This document shows positions 53,309-62,941 of a DNA stretch of 64,000 nucleotides, piece after piece. The position numbers and the translations under genes are program-made. The number at the start of each line of letters is the position of its first letter. Position 1 is the first letter of the stretch. The DNA comes from JANQMY01 sp965228775 (GTDB taxonomy: Bacteria > Pseudomonadota > Alphaproteobacteria > JANQMY01), in NCBI GenBank assembly GCA_965228775.1, contig OZ245840.1, forward strand, positions 310,001 through 374,000. The letters are read 5' to 3'. Below the pieces are notes generated by a model. That model saw only the letters and a list, made by a program, of their open reading frames with translations. It did no database searches and was not told where the DNA came from.

Positions 53309-54367
53309 GTGCGAAAATTCGATGATGTTGACCAATGCCGTTCTCTCTCTGAACAGGCGCTCCAGTCAATGATTGAAAATGGGGTTCCAACCAACCCCGA
53401 AAACTTCGAAGTCTGGTTCCACTACTCTGCCGGGTCGGACCCCGAGCTCAAAAAAGCAATCGAACAAGTCAAAGAACAGAACGGCCAAATCAACCCGGAA
53501 GTCATCGAAGAAATCCGAGAAGAGTTTTTCGCCGGCAAGAACACGAATGATGCTGTTCTGGACATCAGCTCAAAGATGTCCGGGGAGCTTAACCGCGTGC
53601 TCGAAATCGTTCAGTCCACTGGGCAAGATACGAGTGAATTCGGTACGACACTGGCCGGCGCCGCAGACATCTTGGGTAAGTCAGATGCCGGGGATGTTCG
53701 CAACATGGTGGAAGAACTCGTTGCAGCGACCAAAAAAATGGAAGCGCGCAGCCGTGTTCTCGAAGAAGAGCTTCAAAAATCCACAGCTGAGGTTAATCAG
53801 CTTAAAGAGAATTTAGAAACCGTCACGCACGAAGCCCTCACCGATGAGCTTACCAGCCTTGCAAACCGGAAATCTTTCGACAAAGAGCTGCGGGATGCGG
53901 CGCGTAACGCATCAAACTCCGGTGAACCTCTTTGCCTCATCATGAGTGACATCGACCATTTCAAGAAATTCAATGATACATGGGGCCACCAAACAGGTGA
54001 CCAAGTCTTGCGACTGGTAGCTCATTGCTTGAAAGTCAGTGTAAATGAAGGCCAAACCCCCGCTCGTTACGGCGGTGAGGAGTTTGGCGTGATATTACCG
54101 GCAACAGACATTGCCACGGCCAGCAAAATCGCGGAACAAATCCGGAGTACGGTGGAATCCAAGAAGGTCGTCAAAAAAACCACCGGCGAGTCTCTGGGCA
54201 CAATAACCTTATCACTGGGTATCTCTCAGCTTACACAGAACGACACACTGGAAAGCTTGGTGAAAAGGGCTGACGCCTGCCTTTACGCAGCGAAACGCTC
54301 GGGTAGAAACTGCGTCAAAACGGAAGAAGAAGTGGACGCTACCACTATTCTGGAAGCGAGCGCATAG
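53309..54367 (+). CDS. GGDEF-domain diguanylate cyclase
   Basis: 352 residues from the GTG at 53309-53311, which has AGGGA 7 bases upstream. In-frame starts at 53252 (ATG) and 53213 (TTG) lack ribosome sites. An N-terminal helical region (SLSEQALQSMIENGVPTNPENFEVWFHY) has no signal peptide, and a coiled coil precedes the cyclase domain. That domain has LTSLANRKSFDKEL, MSDIDHFKKFNDTWGHQTGDQVL and the active loop ARYGGEEFGVILP. It should make cyclic di-GMP in the cytosol. A product-binding RxxD site is not evident at the usual spot. Confidence 0.88.
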   Translation: MRKFDDVDQCRSLSEQALQSMIENGVPTNPENFEVWFHYSAGSDPELKKAIEQVKEQNGQINPEVIEEIREEFFAGKNTNDAVLDISSKMSGELNRVLEIVQSTGQDTSEFGTTLAGAADILGKSDAGDVRNMVEELVAATKKMEARSRVLEEELQKSTAEVNQLKENLETVTHEALTDELTSLANRKSFDKELRDAARNASNSGEPLCLIMSDIDHFKKFNDTWGHQTGDQVLRLVAHCLKVSVNEGQTPARYGGEEFGVILPATDIATASKIAEQIRSTVESKKVVKKTTGESLGTITLSLGISQLTQNDTLESLVKRADACLYAAKRSGRNCVKTEEEVDATTILEASA

Positions 54368-54375
54368 CCGCTCGC
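54356..54375 (+). terminator. Terminator at the end of the GGDEF gene
   Basis: 7-bp stem GCGAGCG (54356-54362) and CGCTCGC (54369-54375) around the TAG stop codon, followed by the pyrimidine-rich CCTTTCCTCTTTCC. Confidence 0.6.
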
Positions 54376-54486
54376 CCTTTCCTCTTTCCATCGGAAAGGC
54401 GCGGCACTATGCTGCTCCCCAATTAGGTATAAATCGCCGGTCCTTGATTGGTTCCGGCGAAAATTTTGTGGGAGCAGCGCAAACTG

Positions 54487-55290
54487 ATGGCATATGAACG
54501 CATCAAACTCGACTTCGCCGACAACGGCATCGCAACGATAACCCTGGCGCATCCGGAAGTTCTCAACGCTGTATCGTTGCAAATGATCAGTGAACTTAAT
54601 CAAGCTGTCAGCGAAGTAGAGAACCCTGCCAATGGGGCCCGTTGTCTTGTTTTAACTGGTGAAGGAAGGGGGTTTTGTGCCGGTGCAAACCTAACCGATG
54701 ATGCGCGTAGCGAACGCATGTCAAACGAGTTTCCAGATTCAGGCTCTGTCTTGGATTCCCACTATCACCCTTTTCTCAAGAAACTTCAGAACCTAGACTT
54801 GCCGGTCATTACGTCCGTAAATGGCGTTGCCGCAGGTGTCGGAATGAGTTTTGCCCTTATGGGTGATTTGGTCTTGGTTGCTAAAAGCGCCTACTTCCTG
54901 CAAGCCTTCAAACGGATCGGCTTGGTCCCGGACGGCGGCTCCACTTACATTCTGCCGCGTCTTATCGGGATGGCACGCGCCATGGAACTGTCCATGCTTG
55001 CCGAAAAGCTATCGGCCGAGCGTGCCTTGGAATGGGGACTGATCAACCGGGTCTATGAAGACGAAGAACTTGCGGGCAAGACGCAAGAATTCGCCACAGA
55101 GTTCGCATCCGGTCCCACAAAAACCTATGGCCTCATCCGCAAACTCTACTGGGCAAGCGCGTCCAACAACTACGAAGCACAGCTCGACATGGAAAGACGG
55201 TCGCAGGCAATCGCAGGCCGCACCAGAGACTCCAAGGAAGGCGTGCAAGCATTCCGTGAAAAGCGGCCAGCAAACTTTACCGGCGACTAG
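54487..55290 (+). CDS. Enoyl-CoA hydratase/isomerase family protein (PaaG-like)
   Basis: 267 residues from the ATG at 54487 (MAYERIKLDF); the frame opens 13 codons earlier without a family-like start. The oxyanion-hole segments GRGFCAGANL and NGVAAGVGMSFALMGDLVLV are intact. The catalytic region FKRIGLVPDGGSTYILPRLIG has Asp where hydratases often have Glu, a pattern seen in PaaG-type 1,2-epoxyphenylacetyl-CoA isomerases and some enoyl-CoA isomerases. It acts on a CoA thioester in the cytosol. No phenylacetate genes surround it, so the precise reaction is open. Confidence 0.87.
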   Translation: MAYERIKLDFADNGIATITLAHPEVLNAVSLQMISELNQAVSEVENPANGARCLVLTGEGRGFCAGANLTDDARSERMSNEFPDSGSVLDSHYHPFLKKLQNLDLPVITSVNGVAAGVGMSFALMGDLVLVAKSAYFLQAFKRIGLVPDGGSTYILPRLIGMARAMELSMLAEKLSAERALEWGLINRVYEDEELAGKTQEFATEFASGPTKTYGLIRKLYWASASNNYEAQLDMERRSQAIAGRTRDSKEGVQAFREKRPANFTGD

Positions 55291-55295
55291 ACAGT

Positions 55296-55664
55296 TTAGA
55301 GGCTAGTCTTTTTCTTTCGCGGTTTCTTTTTGGGTTTCTTTGTTCGAAGCGCCACGTCAACGCTTTTTCGCGCCCATTCCATCAGCTCATCAGGGTCGTC
55401 CAAAAGCCGATCCGGAAGTTCATAGTAAGACATTGAAATAGGCTTGGCCTTGTCGCCATAAACGAAAACGCTGCACCCTTCTGCTTCAAAGGCTGCCTTG
55501 TTTGTATCGTCCGCTTTCAAATAGAGCGTCTCATCAGAAATGAGAGCGAACATAGTATCTTTATAATAGACACCCCCGCCGCCGAACATGGCGCGCACAC
55601 GCACGGGCCCAAGAGGCTCAAACAGATCAACAACGTAAGATTTGTATTGCGGGCTCAGTGCCAT
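55296..55664 (-). CDS. TfoX N-terminal domain protein
   Basis: 122 residues from the ATG at 55662-55664; a GTG two codons earlier is also possible. The pattern FEPLGPVRVRAMFGGGGVYYKDTMFALISDETLYLKAD is the TfoX/Sxy N-terminal domain, here without the C-terminal half, followed by a Lys/Arg-rich tail. The single-domain form is common in Alphaproteobacteria with unknown function, and competence regulation need not apply. It is the last gene of the suf unit, 6 bases after sufA. Confidence 0.87.
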   Translation of the reverse strand: MALSPQYKSYVVDLFEPLGPVRVRAMFGGGGVYYKDTMFALISDETLYLKADDTNKAAFEAEGCSVFVYGDKAKPISMSYYELPDRLLDDPDELMEWARKSVDVALRTKKPKKKPRKKKTSL

Positions 55665-55670
55665 TCGCAC

Positions 55671-56039
55671 TTAAGCCAGAGCTTGAGCCGGCGTAATGCT
55701 TACAGATTCGCCACAACCGCACGCGTCCGTCTGATTTGGATTGTTGAAGATGAACCCGGAGGAAAGTTTGCCGACCTCATAGTCCATTTCCGTCCCCAAC
55801 AAGAACAGAACAGCCTTCGCTTCGATTAGGATTTTGACACCCTTATCTTCGACGACTTCGTCCAGCGGATCCTGCTCTTCAGCATATTCCATAGTGTAGG
55901 ACATGCCGGCACACCCACCATTTTTCACGCCGACACGCACCCCGATATAGTCATTGTCGGCGCGCGCCATAATGTGTTTTACACGGTCAGCAGCGGTGTC
56001 GGTCAGTGTGACAACTTTCGGTCTTTCCATTCTACCCAT
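55671..56039 (-). CDS. sufA: Fe-S cluster assembly A-type carrier
   Basis: 122 residues from the ATG at 56037-56039, which has GGAGAA 6 bases upstream. An ATG seven codons earlier (56060) contains that site. The three cluster-binding cysteines are in VKNGGCAGMSY and the C-terminal DACGCGESV. It carries and delivers Fe-S clusters to target apoproteins. It lies near the end of the suf operon, 57 bases after sufT. Confidence 0.93.
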   Translation of the reverse strand: MGRMERPKVVTLTDTAADRVKHIMARADNDYIGVRVGVKNGGCAGMSYTMEYAEEQDPLDEVVEDKGVKILIEAKAVLFLLGTEMDYEVGKLSSGFIFNNPNQTDACGCGESVSITPAQALA

Positions 56040-56096
56040 GACGAATTTCTCCAAATTCATCTGACACTTCGTTCATATGCGGAGACCAAATATGGC

Positions 56097-56474
56097 TCAC
56101 AACATGTTTAATTCAAGTTTCGCTTCTTCCGACATGCGCGATGGATCCCAGGGCGGATCAAAAACCATGTTAACACGCACATCGCCAACGCCGTCGACGT
56201 CTGCCACAGCAGCCTGTACCCAGCCCGGCATTTCCCCTGCCACCGGACAGCCTGGCGCCGTTAAGGTCATATCGATCGTAACATCTTTGTCGTCGGAAAC
56301 GTCCACGCGATAGATCAAGCCAAGATCAAAGATGTTCACCGGAATTTCCGGATCGTACACGGTTTTGATCGCGTCGATAATTTCATCCGCCAACGCATCA
56401 AACTCCGAATCATCTTTCAGCGTTTCCGCACTCTCTGTGGGCGAATTATCTGTCATATCCATTATATTATCCAT
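56097..56474 (-). CDS. sufT: SUF system assembly factor SufT (MIP18/DUF59)
   Basis: 125 residues. After about 25 acidic N-terminal residues, the DUF59 domain shows IKTVYDPEIPVNIFDLGLIYRVDV, LTAPGCPVAGEMPGWV and VFDPPWDPSRMSEEAKLEL, matching SufT. It aids Fe-S cluster maturation, probably under high demand. It sits 4 bases after sufU in the operon. Confidence 0.92.
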   Translation of the reverse strand: MDNIMDMTDNSPTESAETLKDDSEFDALADEIIDAIKTVYDPEIPVNIFDLGLIYRVDVSDDKDVTIDMTLTAPGCPVAGEMPGWVQAAVADVDGVGDVRVNMVFDPPWDPSRMSEEAKLELNML

Positions 56475-56478
56475 TCAC

Positions 56479-56943
56479 CTACTCTGTCGTCGCATCTTGA
56501 TCGCCATCCGCAGCAGCGGCGAATGTGTGCCACCCTAAAGTGGCACACTTCACCCGCATGGGAAACTCGCTGACGCCGGACATAGCCTGGAGCTGATCCA
56601 AATCGTCCTCATCCACGCCTTCGAACGCCATCTCTTCGCCTTTGACCATTGCGAGGAACGCGTCCATTAACTTTTTTCCTTCGGCGACGTTCTTGCCCTG
56701 AAGCAGCTCTGTCATCATGGATGCAGACGCAATAGAGATCGCACAACCGCGTCCATCGAACATGACGTCTTCGATCATCTCGCTTTCGCCAACTTTCAAA
56801 TAGACGTGAACTTTGTCTCCGCATAACGGATTGTGCCCGTCTGCTTCACGGTTCGCCCCCTCTAGCTGGCCAAAATGCCTGGGATGACGACCGTGGTCCA
56901 AAATAATCTCTTGATATAGCTCTCTCAGCTCGGGATCGATCAC
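56479..56943 (-). CDS. sufU: Fe-S assembly protein SufU/IscU-like
   Basis: 154 residues from the GTG at 56941-56943, which overlaps the sufS stop by 4 bases. Longer frames upstream only re-read sufS. Three conserved cysteines lie in NPLCGD, FDGRGCAIS and VKCATLGWHTF, and the insert between the second and third is characteristic of SufU against IscU. It accepts sulfur from SufS, or serves as scaffold, for the SufBCD complex. No sufE is visible in the window, which fits SufU as the SufS partner. Confidence 0.92.
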   Translation of the reverse strand: MIDPELRELYQEIILDHGRHPRHFGQLEGANREADGHNPLCGDKVHVYLKVGESEMIEDVMFDGRGCAISIASASMMTELLQGKNVAEGKKLMDAFLAMVKGEEMAFEGVDEDDLDQLQAMSGVSEFPMRVKCATLGWHTFAAAADGDQDATTE

Positions 56944-58190
56944 CTGAAAAACTCCATCGCCTCGAGAACTGATTCCACCAGTAAGTCTACTTCCTCTTTG
57001 GTGTTGTACATGCCAAAGGATGCACGGGAAGTTGATGCAACGCCTAACCGGTCCATAAGAGGCTGGGCGCAATGATGCCCTGCACGCACGGCAACACCCG
57101 ACCGGTCCATAATCGTCGAGATATCGTGGGCATGCGCACCTTCAACCTCAAAAGAGATAATTGCTCCTTTGCCAGGCGCTGTCCCGAAAACACACAGCGA
57201 GTTCAGTTCGCCCAGCTTACTCATTGCATAGTCCAGTAAGCCCGCTTCGTGCCGCTGAATATGTTCCCGGCCCACACTCTCAATGTAGTCAATAGCTTCG
57301 CCAAGACCGATCGCCTGAACGATTGGTGGCGTGCCCGCTTCAAATCGGTTAGGCGGATCCGCATAAGTCACCCCGTCCGTCGTCACCTCACGGATCATCT
57401 CACCGCCGCCTCTATATGGAGGCATCTTCTTTAGAAGAGAAGACTTGCCATATAGCGCCCCAATGCCACTTGGCCCATAAAGCTTATGTCCGGTGATCAC
57501 GTAGAAATCGCAATCAAGCGCTTGCACGTCGACCGGCATATGCACTGATCCCTGACATCCATCGACAACAACGATCGCGCCCACAGAATGAGCAAGATCG
57601 ATGATTTCCTTAATAGGCGTCACCGTCCCTAGTGCATTGGACATGTGGGTGATGGCAACAATCTTCGTTTTCTTCGAAAGGAGCTTCTCAAACTCGTCCA
57701 AGAGAAACTCACCGGTGTCAGAAATCGGCGCCCAGCGGATAACAGCACCTTTCTGTGTGCGGAGATAATCCCAAGGGACGATGTTGGAGTGATGCTCCAT
57801 TATCGAAAGAATGATCTCGTCACCCTCTTCGATCACACTGCCGCCGTAGGACGATGCAATCAAGTTAAAGGCATCCGTGCCGCCACTTGTGAGAACGATT
57901 TCGTCATCACTTTTGGCATTCAGAAATTTGCGCACTTTGCCGCGCGACGCCTCATAAGCAAGCGTTGCCGTGCTGGACAGGTAATGCAGCCCACGATGCA
58001 CATTTGCATATTCTTCTTCGTAAGCACGCTTAACACGCTCAATCACCTGCTTAGGTTTTTGTGCGGATGCCGCATTGTCCAAATAGACCAGCGGCTTTCC
58101 ATAGACTTCCATATCCAGAATTGGAAAATCTCTTCGAATGGCTTCTACGTCGTAACCGTTCGTCTTTACGGAACTTTGCTCACCCGACAT
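56940..58190 (-). CDS. sufS: Cysteine desulfurase SufS
   Basis: 416 residues from the ATG at 58188-58190 (MSGEQSSV), with AAGGA upstream; a longer frame to 58277 only re-reads sufD. The PLP Lys is in VITGHKLYGPSGIGALYGK, and the active Cys is in VAVRAGHHCAQPLMDRLG, the group II form. FPILDMEVYGKPLVYLDNAASAQKP is the typical start. It removes sulfur from cysteine for cluster building. It overlaps sufD by 11 bases and sufU by 4. Confidence 0.95.
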   Translation of the reverse strand: MSGEQSSVKTNGYDVEAIRRDFPILDMEVYGKPLVYLDNAASAQKPKQVIERVKRAYEEEYANVHRGLHYLSSTATLAYEASRGKVRKFLNAKSDDEIVLTSGGTDAFNLIASSYGGSVIEEGDEIILSIMEHHSNIVPWDYLRTQKGAVIRWAPISDTGEFLLDEFEKLLSKKTKIVAITHMSNALGTVTPIKEIIDLAHSVGAIVVVDGCQGSVHMPVDVQALDCDFYVITGHKLYGPSGIGALYGKSSLLKKMPPYRGGGEMIREVTTDGVTYADPPNRFEAGTPPIVQAIGLGEAIDYIESVGREHIQRHEAGLLDYAMSKLGELNSLCVFGTAPGKGAIISFEVEGAHAHDISTIMDRSGVAVRAGHHCAQPLMDRLGVASTSRASFGMYNTKEEVDLLVESVLEAMEFFR

Positions 58191-59499
58191 GGCGGCGTCC
58201 TTTTCCGTGAGTATCAAGCCACCCAACAACTTCCTGTCGGCATGCATCCCGGATGGGTTCGTCGTCAATGCGCTCAAGCACTTCCGTCAAAAACGCTTCA
58301 ACCAAGAGGGCCCGCGCTGTTACCTCATCGATGCCACGAGAGCAAAGATAGAAGAGCTGTTCTTCGTCAATATCACCGGTTGTCGCGCCGTGAGCGCATT
58401 TCACATCATCGGCGAAAATCTTGAGCTCAGGCTTTGCGTCAATTTCAGCTTCGTCAGACAACAGCAGTGTTTTAACCAGCTGGCGGCCATCTGTGTGCTG
58501 CGCATCTTTGGCAACCGTCACCTGACCCTGATAAACACCTCTGGACTTTTCATCCAAGACACCTTTGAAAACCTGGCTGCTCTCGCAAGAAGGCACTGCG
58601 TGATCAATGAATGTGGTGTTGTCACAATGCTGCGTACCGGTACCGAGAAAGATACCGTCTAGCTGAATGTAGCCGCCTTCGCCCCGGAACGTGCCATGTA
58701 TTTCGTTTCGGCAAAGACCCGCCCCACCATTTGAGTAGAACCCCCTAAAGGACGCATTCGCACCTACGGACAGTAATTGAGTTGCGAGATGGTTAGCCTG
58801 TAGCCCTTCTTTCTGCAGCTTTACATGAGCTAACTGCGCGTCGTCGGCCACATAAAACTGCGTAGCGACACTCGCGAAATAGTCTTCGATCAAAGTGCTC
58901 TCATGGGACTCCAGAATTGTCGCCGCCGCCCCTTCACCAACGTGAACAATGTTCCGAAGGAAGCTGGACGGGCTATCGTCATGTCCCGTTCCACTGGTTA
59001 CGAACCGCAGATAGATTGGCTTACCTACCTGTACACCTGGGGCCACACGCAAAAGAACGCCGTCCCTCATGAGAGCGGTATTTAGCGCCAAGACAGAATG
59101 CTCCGCCGGTTGTTGGTCGGCACTCAGTAATTCTTCGGCCCAATTCGGCAGCTCTGTGACTGACGCAAGCGACACCGCTTCCACACCCTGCGGAAGATCC
59201 GCTGTCTTGGAAAGATCAGGGCGATAAAATCCGTTCACGAACACAAATGTATAGGCATCAATATCAGAAAACGCTGATGAACCATCGATGCCGCCTTCGA
59301 AAGGCGCGGGCTTGGAAAATGATTTCTTCCCGATAAATGTTAAGTCTGTGTACTTCCATTCTTCCCGCCGCTTGTTCGGCAGGCCAAGATCGCGATAGGC
59401 GGCAAAGCTCTGCTCACGCAAAGCATTCAGTGAAGCCCCTTTGGGGCTGGCTTCAAAAAAGTCGGTGAATGGCTGGGTGGATGATACTGGATCTGGCAT
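58180..59499 (-). CDS. sufD: Fe-S cluster assembly protein SufD
   Basis: 439 residues. The C-terminal beta-helix core shows FKGVLDEKSRGVYQGQVTVAKDAQHTDG and KIFADDVKCAHGATTGDIDEEQLFYLCSRGI, the latter including the conserved His of SufD. It partners SufB and SufC in the scaffold complex. It starts 18 bases after sufC and overlaps sufS. Confidence 0.95.
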   Translation of the reverse strand: MPDPVSSTQPFTDFFEASPKGASLNALREQSFAAYRDLGLPNKRREEWKYTDLTFIGKKSFSKPAPFEGGIDGSSAFSDIDAYTFVFVNGFYRPDLSKTADLPQGVEAVSLASVTELPNWAEELLSADQQPAEHSVLALNTALMRDGVLLRVAPGVQVGKPIYLRFVTSGTGHDDSPSSFLRNIVHVGEGAAATILESHESTLIEDYFASVATQFYVADDAQLAHVKLQKEGLQANHLATQLLSVGANASFRGFYSNGGAGLCRNEIHGTFRGEGGYIQLDGIFLGTGTQHCDNTTFIDHAVPSCESSQVFKGVLDEKSRGVYQGQVTVAKDAQHTDGRQLVKTLLLSDEAEIDAKPELKIFADDVKCAHGATTGDIDEEQLFYLCSRGIDEVTARALLVEAFLTEVLERIDDEPIRDACRQEVVGWLDTHGKGRRHVG

Positions 59500-59517
59500 G
59501 ATTCTGGTCCGTTGTCC

Positions 59518-60267
59518 CTACGCAGCATCCGAAACGATGTCGCCATACCCGGAGTCTTCAAGTTCCTTGGCGAGTTCCTTACCACCGGAGCGAACGATCT
59601 TGCCATTCGCCAATACATGCACTTGATCCGGTACGATATAATCCAATAGCCGCTGATAGTGCGTGATCACCACCATCGACCGGTCCGGCGAACGCAGCAT
59701 GTTAACCCCTTCGGAAACGATTTTAAGGGCATCAATATCGAGGCCGGAATCTGTCTCATCCAGAACCGCCAGTGTTGGCTCGAAAAGCGACATTTGAAGA
59801 ACTTCGTTGCGCTTCTTCTCACCGCCGGAAAACCCAACATTGAGCGGACGCTTCAACATCTCTTCTTTGATTTTAAGTTCCTTCGCCTTGCCGCGGACAA
59901 GTTTCAAGAACTTCACGGCATCAAGCTCTTTCTCTCCACGCGCCCGCAATTGCGCGTTAAGCGCTGTACGAAGGAACGTCATGGTCGGCACGCCCGGAAT
60001 CTCCAATGGATACTGAAATGCCAGAAAGACACCATTGGCCGCCCGCTCATCCGGCGACTGATCAATAATGCTCTCACCTTTATAAATGATGTCGCCTTTT
60101 GTGATATCGTAGCCATCGCGTCCGGAAAGAACATACGACAATGTACTCTTTCCGGATCCGTTCGGCCCCATAATGGCGTGAACTTCACCGGCCTTCACCG
60201 AGAGATTGACGCCCTTCAAAATTTCCTTGCCGTCAACAGAGGCATGTAAGTCTTTGATCTCTAGCAT
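59518..60267 (-). CDS. sufC: Fe-S cluster assembly ATPase SufC
   Basis: 249 residues from the ATG at 60265-60267 (MLEIKDLHAS); earlier in-frame starts up to 60387 re-read the end of sufB. The ABC motifs are Walker A GPNGSGKST, signature GFSGGEKKRNE and Walker B LAVLDETDSGLD. It drives conformational change of SufBD during cluster assembly. It lies 22 bases after sufB. Confidence 0.96.
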   Translation of the reverse strand: MLEIKDLHASVDGKEILKGVNLSVKAGEVHAIMGPNGSGKSTLSYVLSGRDGYDITKGDIIYKGESIIDQSPDERAANGVFLAFQYPLEIPGVPTMTFLRTALNAQLRARGEKELDAVKFLKLVRGKAKELKIKEEMLKRPLNVGFSGGEKKRNEVLQMSLFEPTLAVLDETDSGLDIDALKIVSEGVNMLRSPDRSMVVITHYQRLLDYIVPDQVHVLANGKIVRSGGKELAKELEDSGYGDIVSDAA

Positions 60268-60289
60268 TTCGTTTCCCATTCGTAGCGGC

Positions 60290-61747
60290 TTAGCCGACAC
60301 TGCCTTCAAGGCTAATTCCAACAAGTTTTTGAGCTTCCACCGCAAACTCCATAGGGAGTTGCTGAAGGACTTCCCGGCAGAACCCATTCACGATCAACGC
60401 AACGGCTTCTTCTTCGTCGATGCCGCGCTGCTGGCAATAGAAAAGCTGATCTTCGCTAATCTTTGATGTGGTCGCTTCATGTTCAACCACGGCAGATGGG
60501 TTTTTTGACTCAATATATGGTACGGTGTGGGCCCCGCACTCATCCCCAATCAACAGAGAGTCGCACTGAGTGTAATTGCGTGCACCTTTCGATTTGGCAT
60601 GCATACTGACCAAGCCGCGATAGGTGTTCTGTGCCTTCCCGGCGGAAATACCCTTAGAGATAATCCGGCTGCTCGTGTTCTTGCCAAGATGGATCATCTT
60701 GGTTCCCGTATCAGCCTGCTGATAATTGTTTGCGATTGCGATTGAATAGAATTCTCCAACCGTATTGTCGCCCCTCAATATGCAGCTTGGGTATTTCCAG
60801 GTGACGGCCGATCCCGTTTCCACCTGGGTCCATGAAATTTTGGCATTGCGTTCTCGGCAATCGCCCCGCTTGGTCACGAAGTTGTAGATACCGCCAACAC
60901 CATTCTCGTCGCCTGGATACCAGTTCTGAACGGTGGAATACTTAATCTCCGCATCTTCAAGGGCCACAAGCTCGACCACAGCGGCATGTAGCTGGTTTTC
61001 ATCCCGCATGGGCGCCGTGCAGCCTTCCAAATAACTCACATAGGAACCTTTGTCGGCGATAATCAGCGTGCGTTCAAACTGACCAGTTTGGGCTTGATTG
61101 ATGCGGAAGTAAGTCGACAGCTCCATCGGGCAACGAACGCCTTCAGGAATATAGACAAAAGAACCATCACTAAAGACCGCCGAGTTGAGCGTGGCGTAGA
61201 AGTTATCTGAATACGGAACAACTGTGCCCAGATACTTTCGAACCAGTTCCGGGTGGCTCTTGAGCGCTTCGGAAATGGGACAGAAAATAACGCCGGCTTC
61301 TTCCAGTTTGGCCTTAAAGGTGGTAGCCACCGACACACTGTCGAACACCGCATCCACGGCGACGCCAGCAAGCATTTTTTGTTCTGAAAGCGGGATGCCA
61401 AGCTTCTCGTATGTGCGCAATAGTTCCGGATCTACTTCATCCAGGCTTTTCGGGCGCTCCTGATTGGTCTTAGGCGCGGCATAATAATACGCATCCTGAA
61501 AATCGATATCAGGATAGTTCACCATCGCCCATTTTGGCTCATCCATTTCCAGCCAACGGCGATAGGCCTTGAGACGCCATTCCAGCATCCATTCCGGTTC
61601 ATCCTTCTTTTCCGAAATAAACCGGATGATGTCTTCATTAAGCCCTTTGGGGGCAAGTTCCGTCTCAATATCCGTGACAAATCCATACTTGTATTTGTCG
61701 GAAGCAACGGAACTGACTTGATCGACTGTTTCCCGAACGGCAGCCAT
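60290..61747 (-). CDS. sufB: Fe-S cluster assembly protein SufB
   Basis: 485 residues from the ATG at 61745-61747, with AGGAG 9 bases upstream; a TTG three codons earlier lies inside that spacing. The core has ELSTYFRINQAQTGQFERTLI, YLEGCTAPMRDENQLHAAVVELVAL and EHEATTSKISEDQLFYCQQRGI. The conserved Cys in LEGCTAP and others in the core take part in sulfur transfer. It is the main scaffold subunit, encoded 15 bases after the cysteine desulfurase gene. Confidence 0.96.
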   Translation of the reverse strand: MAAVRETVDQVSSVASDKYKYGFVTDIETELAPKGLNEDIIRFISEKKDEPEWMLEWRLKAYRRWLEMDEPKWAMVNYPDIDFQDAYYYAAPKTNQERPKSLDEVDPELLRTYEKLGIPLSEQKMLAGVAVDAVFDSVSVATTFKAKLEEAGVIFCPISEALKSHPELVRKYLGTVVPYSDNFYATLNSAVFSDGSFVYIPEGVRCPMELSTYFRINQAQTGQFERTLIIADKGSYVSYLEGCTAPMRDENQLHAAVVELVALEDAEIKYSTVQNWYPGDENGVGGIYNFVTKRGDCRERNAKISWTQVETGSAVTWKYPSCILRGDNTVGEFYSIAIANNYQQADTGTKMIHLGKNTSSRIISKGISAGKAQNTYRGLVSMHAKSKGARNYTQCDSLLIGDECGAHTVPYIESKNPSAVVEHEATTSKISEDQLFYCQQRGIDEEEAVALIVNGFCREVLQQLPMEFAVEAQKLVGISLEGSVG

Positions 61748-61762
61748 ACTTTTCAACTCCTG

Positions 61763-62941
61763 TTAGACCGATCCACCGGCCGTTAATTCGGTTTTCTTCT
61801 GGCGGTTTGACCCCGTGGTCAAAAGACGCCCCCTAACCTCTCTCCAAGCGCTCAGGAAACGATCTATGTCCGCTTCCGTTGTCGCCCAGCCAAAACTGAC
61901 GCGGATAGATGCCGCGGCGAAATCATCATTCCAGCCCATGGCCGAGATGACATGTGATTTTGACACTTTCCCGCTCGAGCAGGCTGAGCCGGCGCTGACG
62001 GCAACACCCGCCAGATCCAATGCCATCACAGCCGTTTCAGACTGTATTCCTGCTTCTGCAAAACAAACCGTCGTCGGCAACCGGGGGGCTTCCTCGCCAA
62101 AAATGACAACGTTCGCGGAGATTTCACGCAAACCCTCTTCCAGTTTTCTTTGAAAGTCAGCCAAGCGGCGCCACAATTCTTGATCGTCGTTCGACTGACG
62201 CGCGGCTTCGGCGAAGCCAAGAGCACCGCCGAGGTTCTCCGTTCCGCTCCGGTAGCCGAGCTCCTGACCACCGCCCGACAATGTCGGCGCGAGATGCAAG
62301 TCGGAGCGAAACAACAACGCACCAATTCCAAGCGGGCCGCCGATCTTGTGGGCAGACACAGAGACCAGATCTGCTTTGTCCAAACTGTTCTCTGCACCTG
62401 CTTTCGCAAAGCTTTGAACCCCGTCCGTATGAAGCAGCGCCCCCTTTTCCCGACAGATGTCGGACGCCTCCGACACGGGCTGCACAACCCCCGTCTCATT
62501 ATTGGCCGTCATTAAGGAGACCAGCGTCTTCTCTTGCGCTTGGTCCAACTTGTCTGACAAGTCGGCCAAATCCAACTGGCCGTTTTTCCGAGTGCGGACG
62601 AAGGTTACTTTCAAATCTAATTTCGCAGCCGGCTCCGTTACGGATGGGTGCTCAATCTTAGACAGCAAAAGATGCTTGACGCCCAATTGCCAGGCTCCGC
62701 CAATGGCAAGGTTATTGGCTTCTGTTCCCCCGGACGTGAACACCAATCGCATATCCGGGCGTTTGGTTATCGATAGAATATCGTCTCGCGCATCCTCCAG
62801 AAGGCGGCGCGCAACGCGCCCGGCCCTGTGCACAGACGAAGGATTTCCTGGCGTGGTCAAGCCTCGGCAAACCGCTTCCTCCACACCCGGCCGCACTGGG
62901 GCGCTGGCGTTGTAGTCCAGATATGTGGCGATGGCCGCCAT
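61763..62941 (-). CDS. Group I cysteine desulfurase (IscS/NifS-like)
   Basis: 392 residues. YLDYNASAPVRPGVEEA at the start, the PLP Lys in VSVSAHKIGGPLGIGALL, and the active-site Cys in VAVSAGSACSSGKVSKSHV on a long loop are those of IscS/NifS enzymes. It is the second desulfurase of this operon besides SufS, an arrangement frequent in Alphaproteobacteria. It shares one base with the iscR stop. It may serve other sulfur acceptors, but the sequence does not show which. Confidence 0.93.
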   Translation of the reverse strand: MAAIATYLDYNASAPVRPGVEEAVCRGLTTPGNPSSVHRAGRVARRLLEDARDDILSITKRPDMRLVFTSGGTEANNLAIGGAWQLGVKHLLLSKIEHPSVTEPAAKLDLKVTFVRTRKNGQLDLADLSDKLDQAQEKTLVSLMTANNETGVVQPVSEASDICREKGALLHTDGVQSFAKAGAENSLDKADLVSVSAHKIGGPLGIGALLFRSDLHLAPTLSGGGQELGYRSGTENLGGALGFAEAARQSNDDQELWRRLADFQRKLEEGLREISANVVIFGEEAPRLPTTVCFAEAGIQSETAVMALDLAGVAVSAGSACSSGKVSKSHVISAMGWNDDFAAASIRVSFGWATTEADIDRFLSAWREVRGRLLTTGSNRQKKTELTAGGSV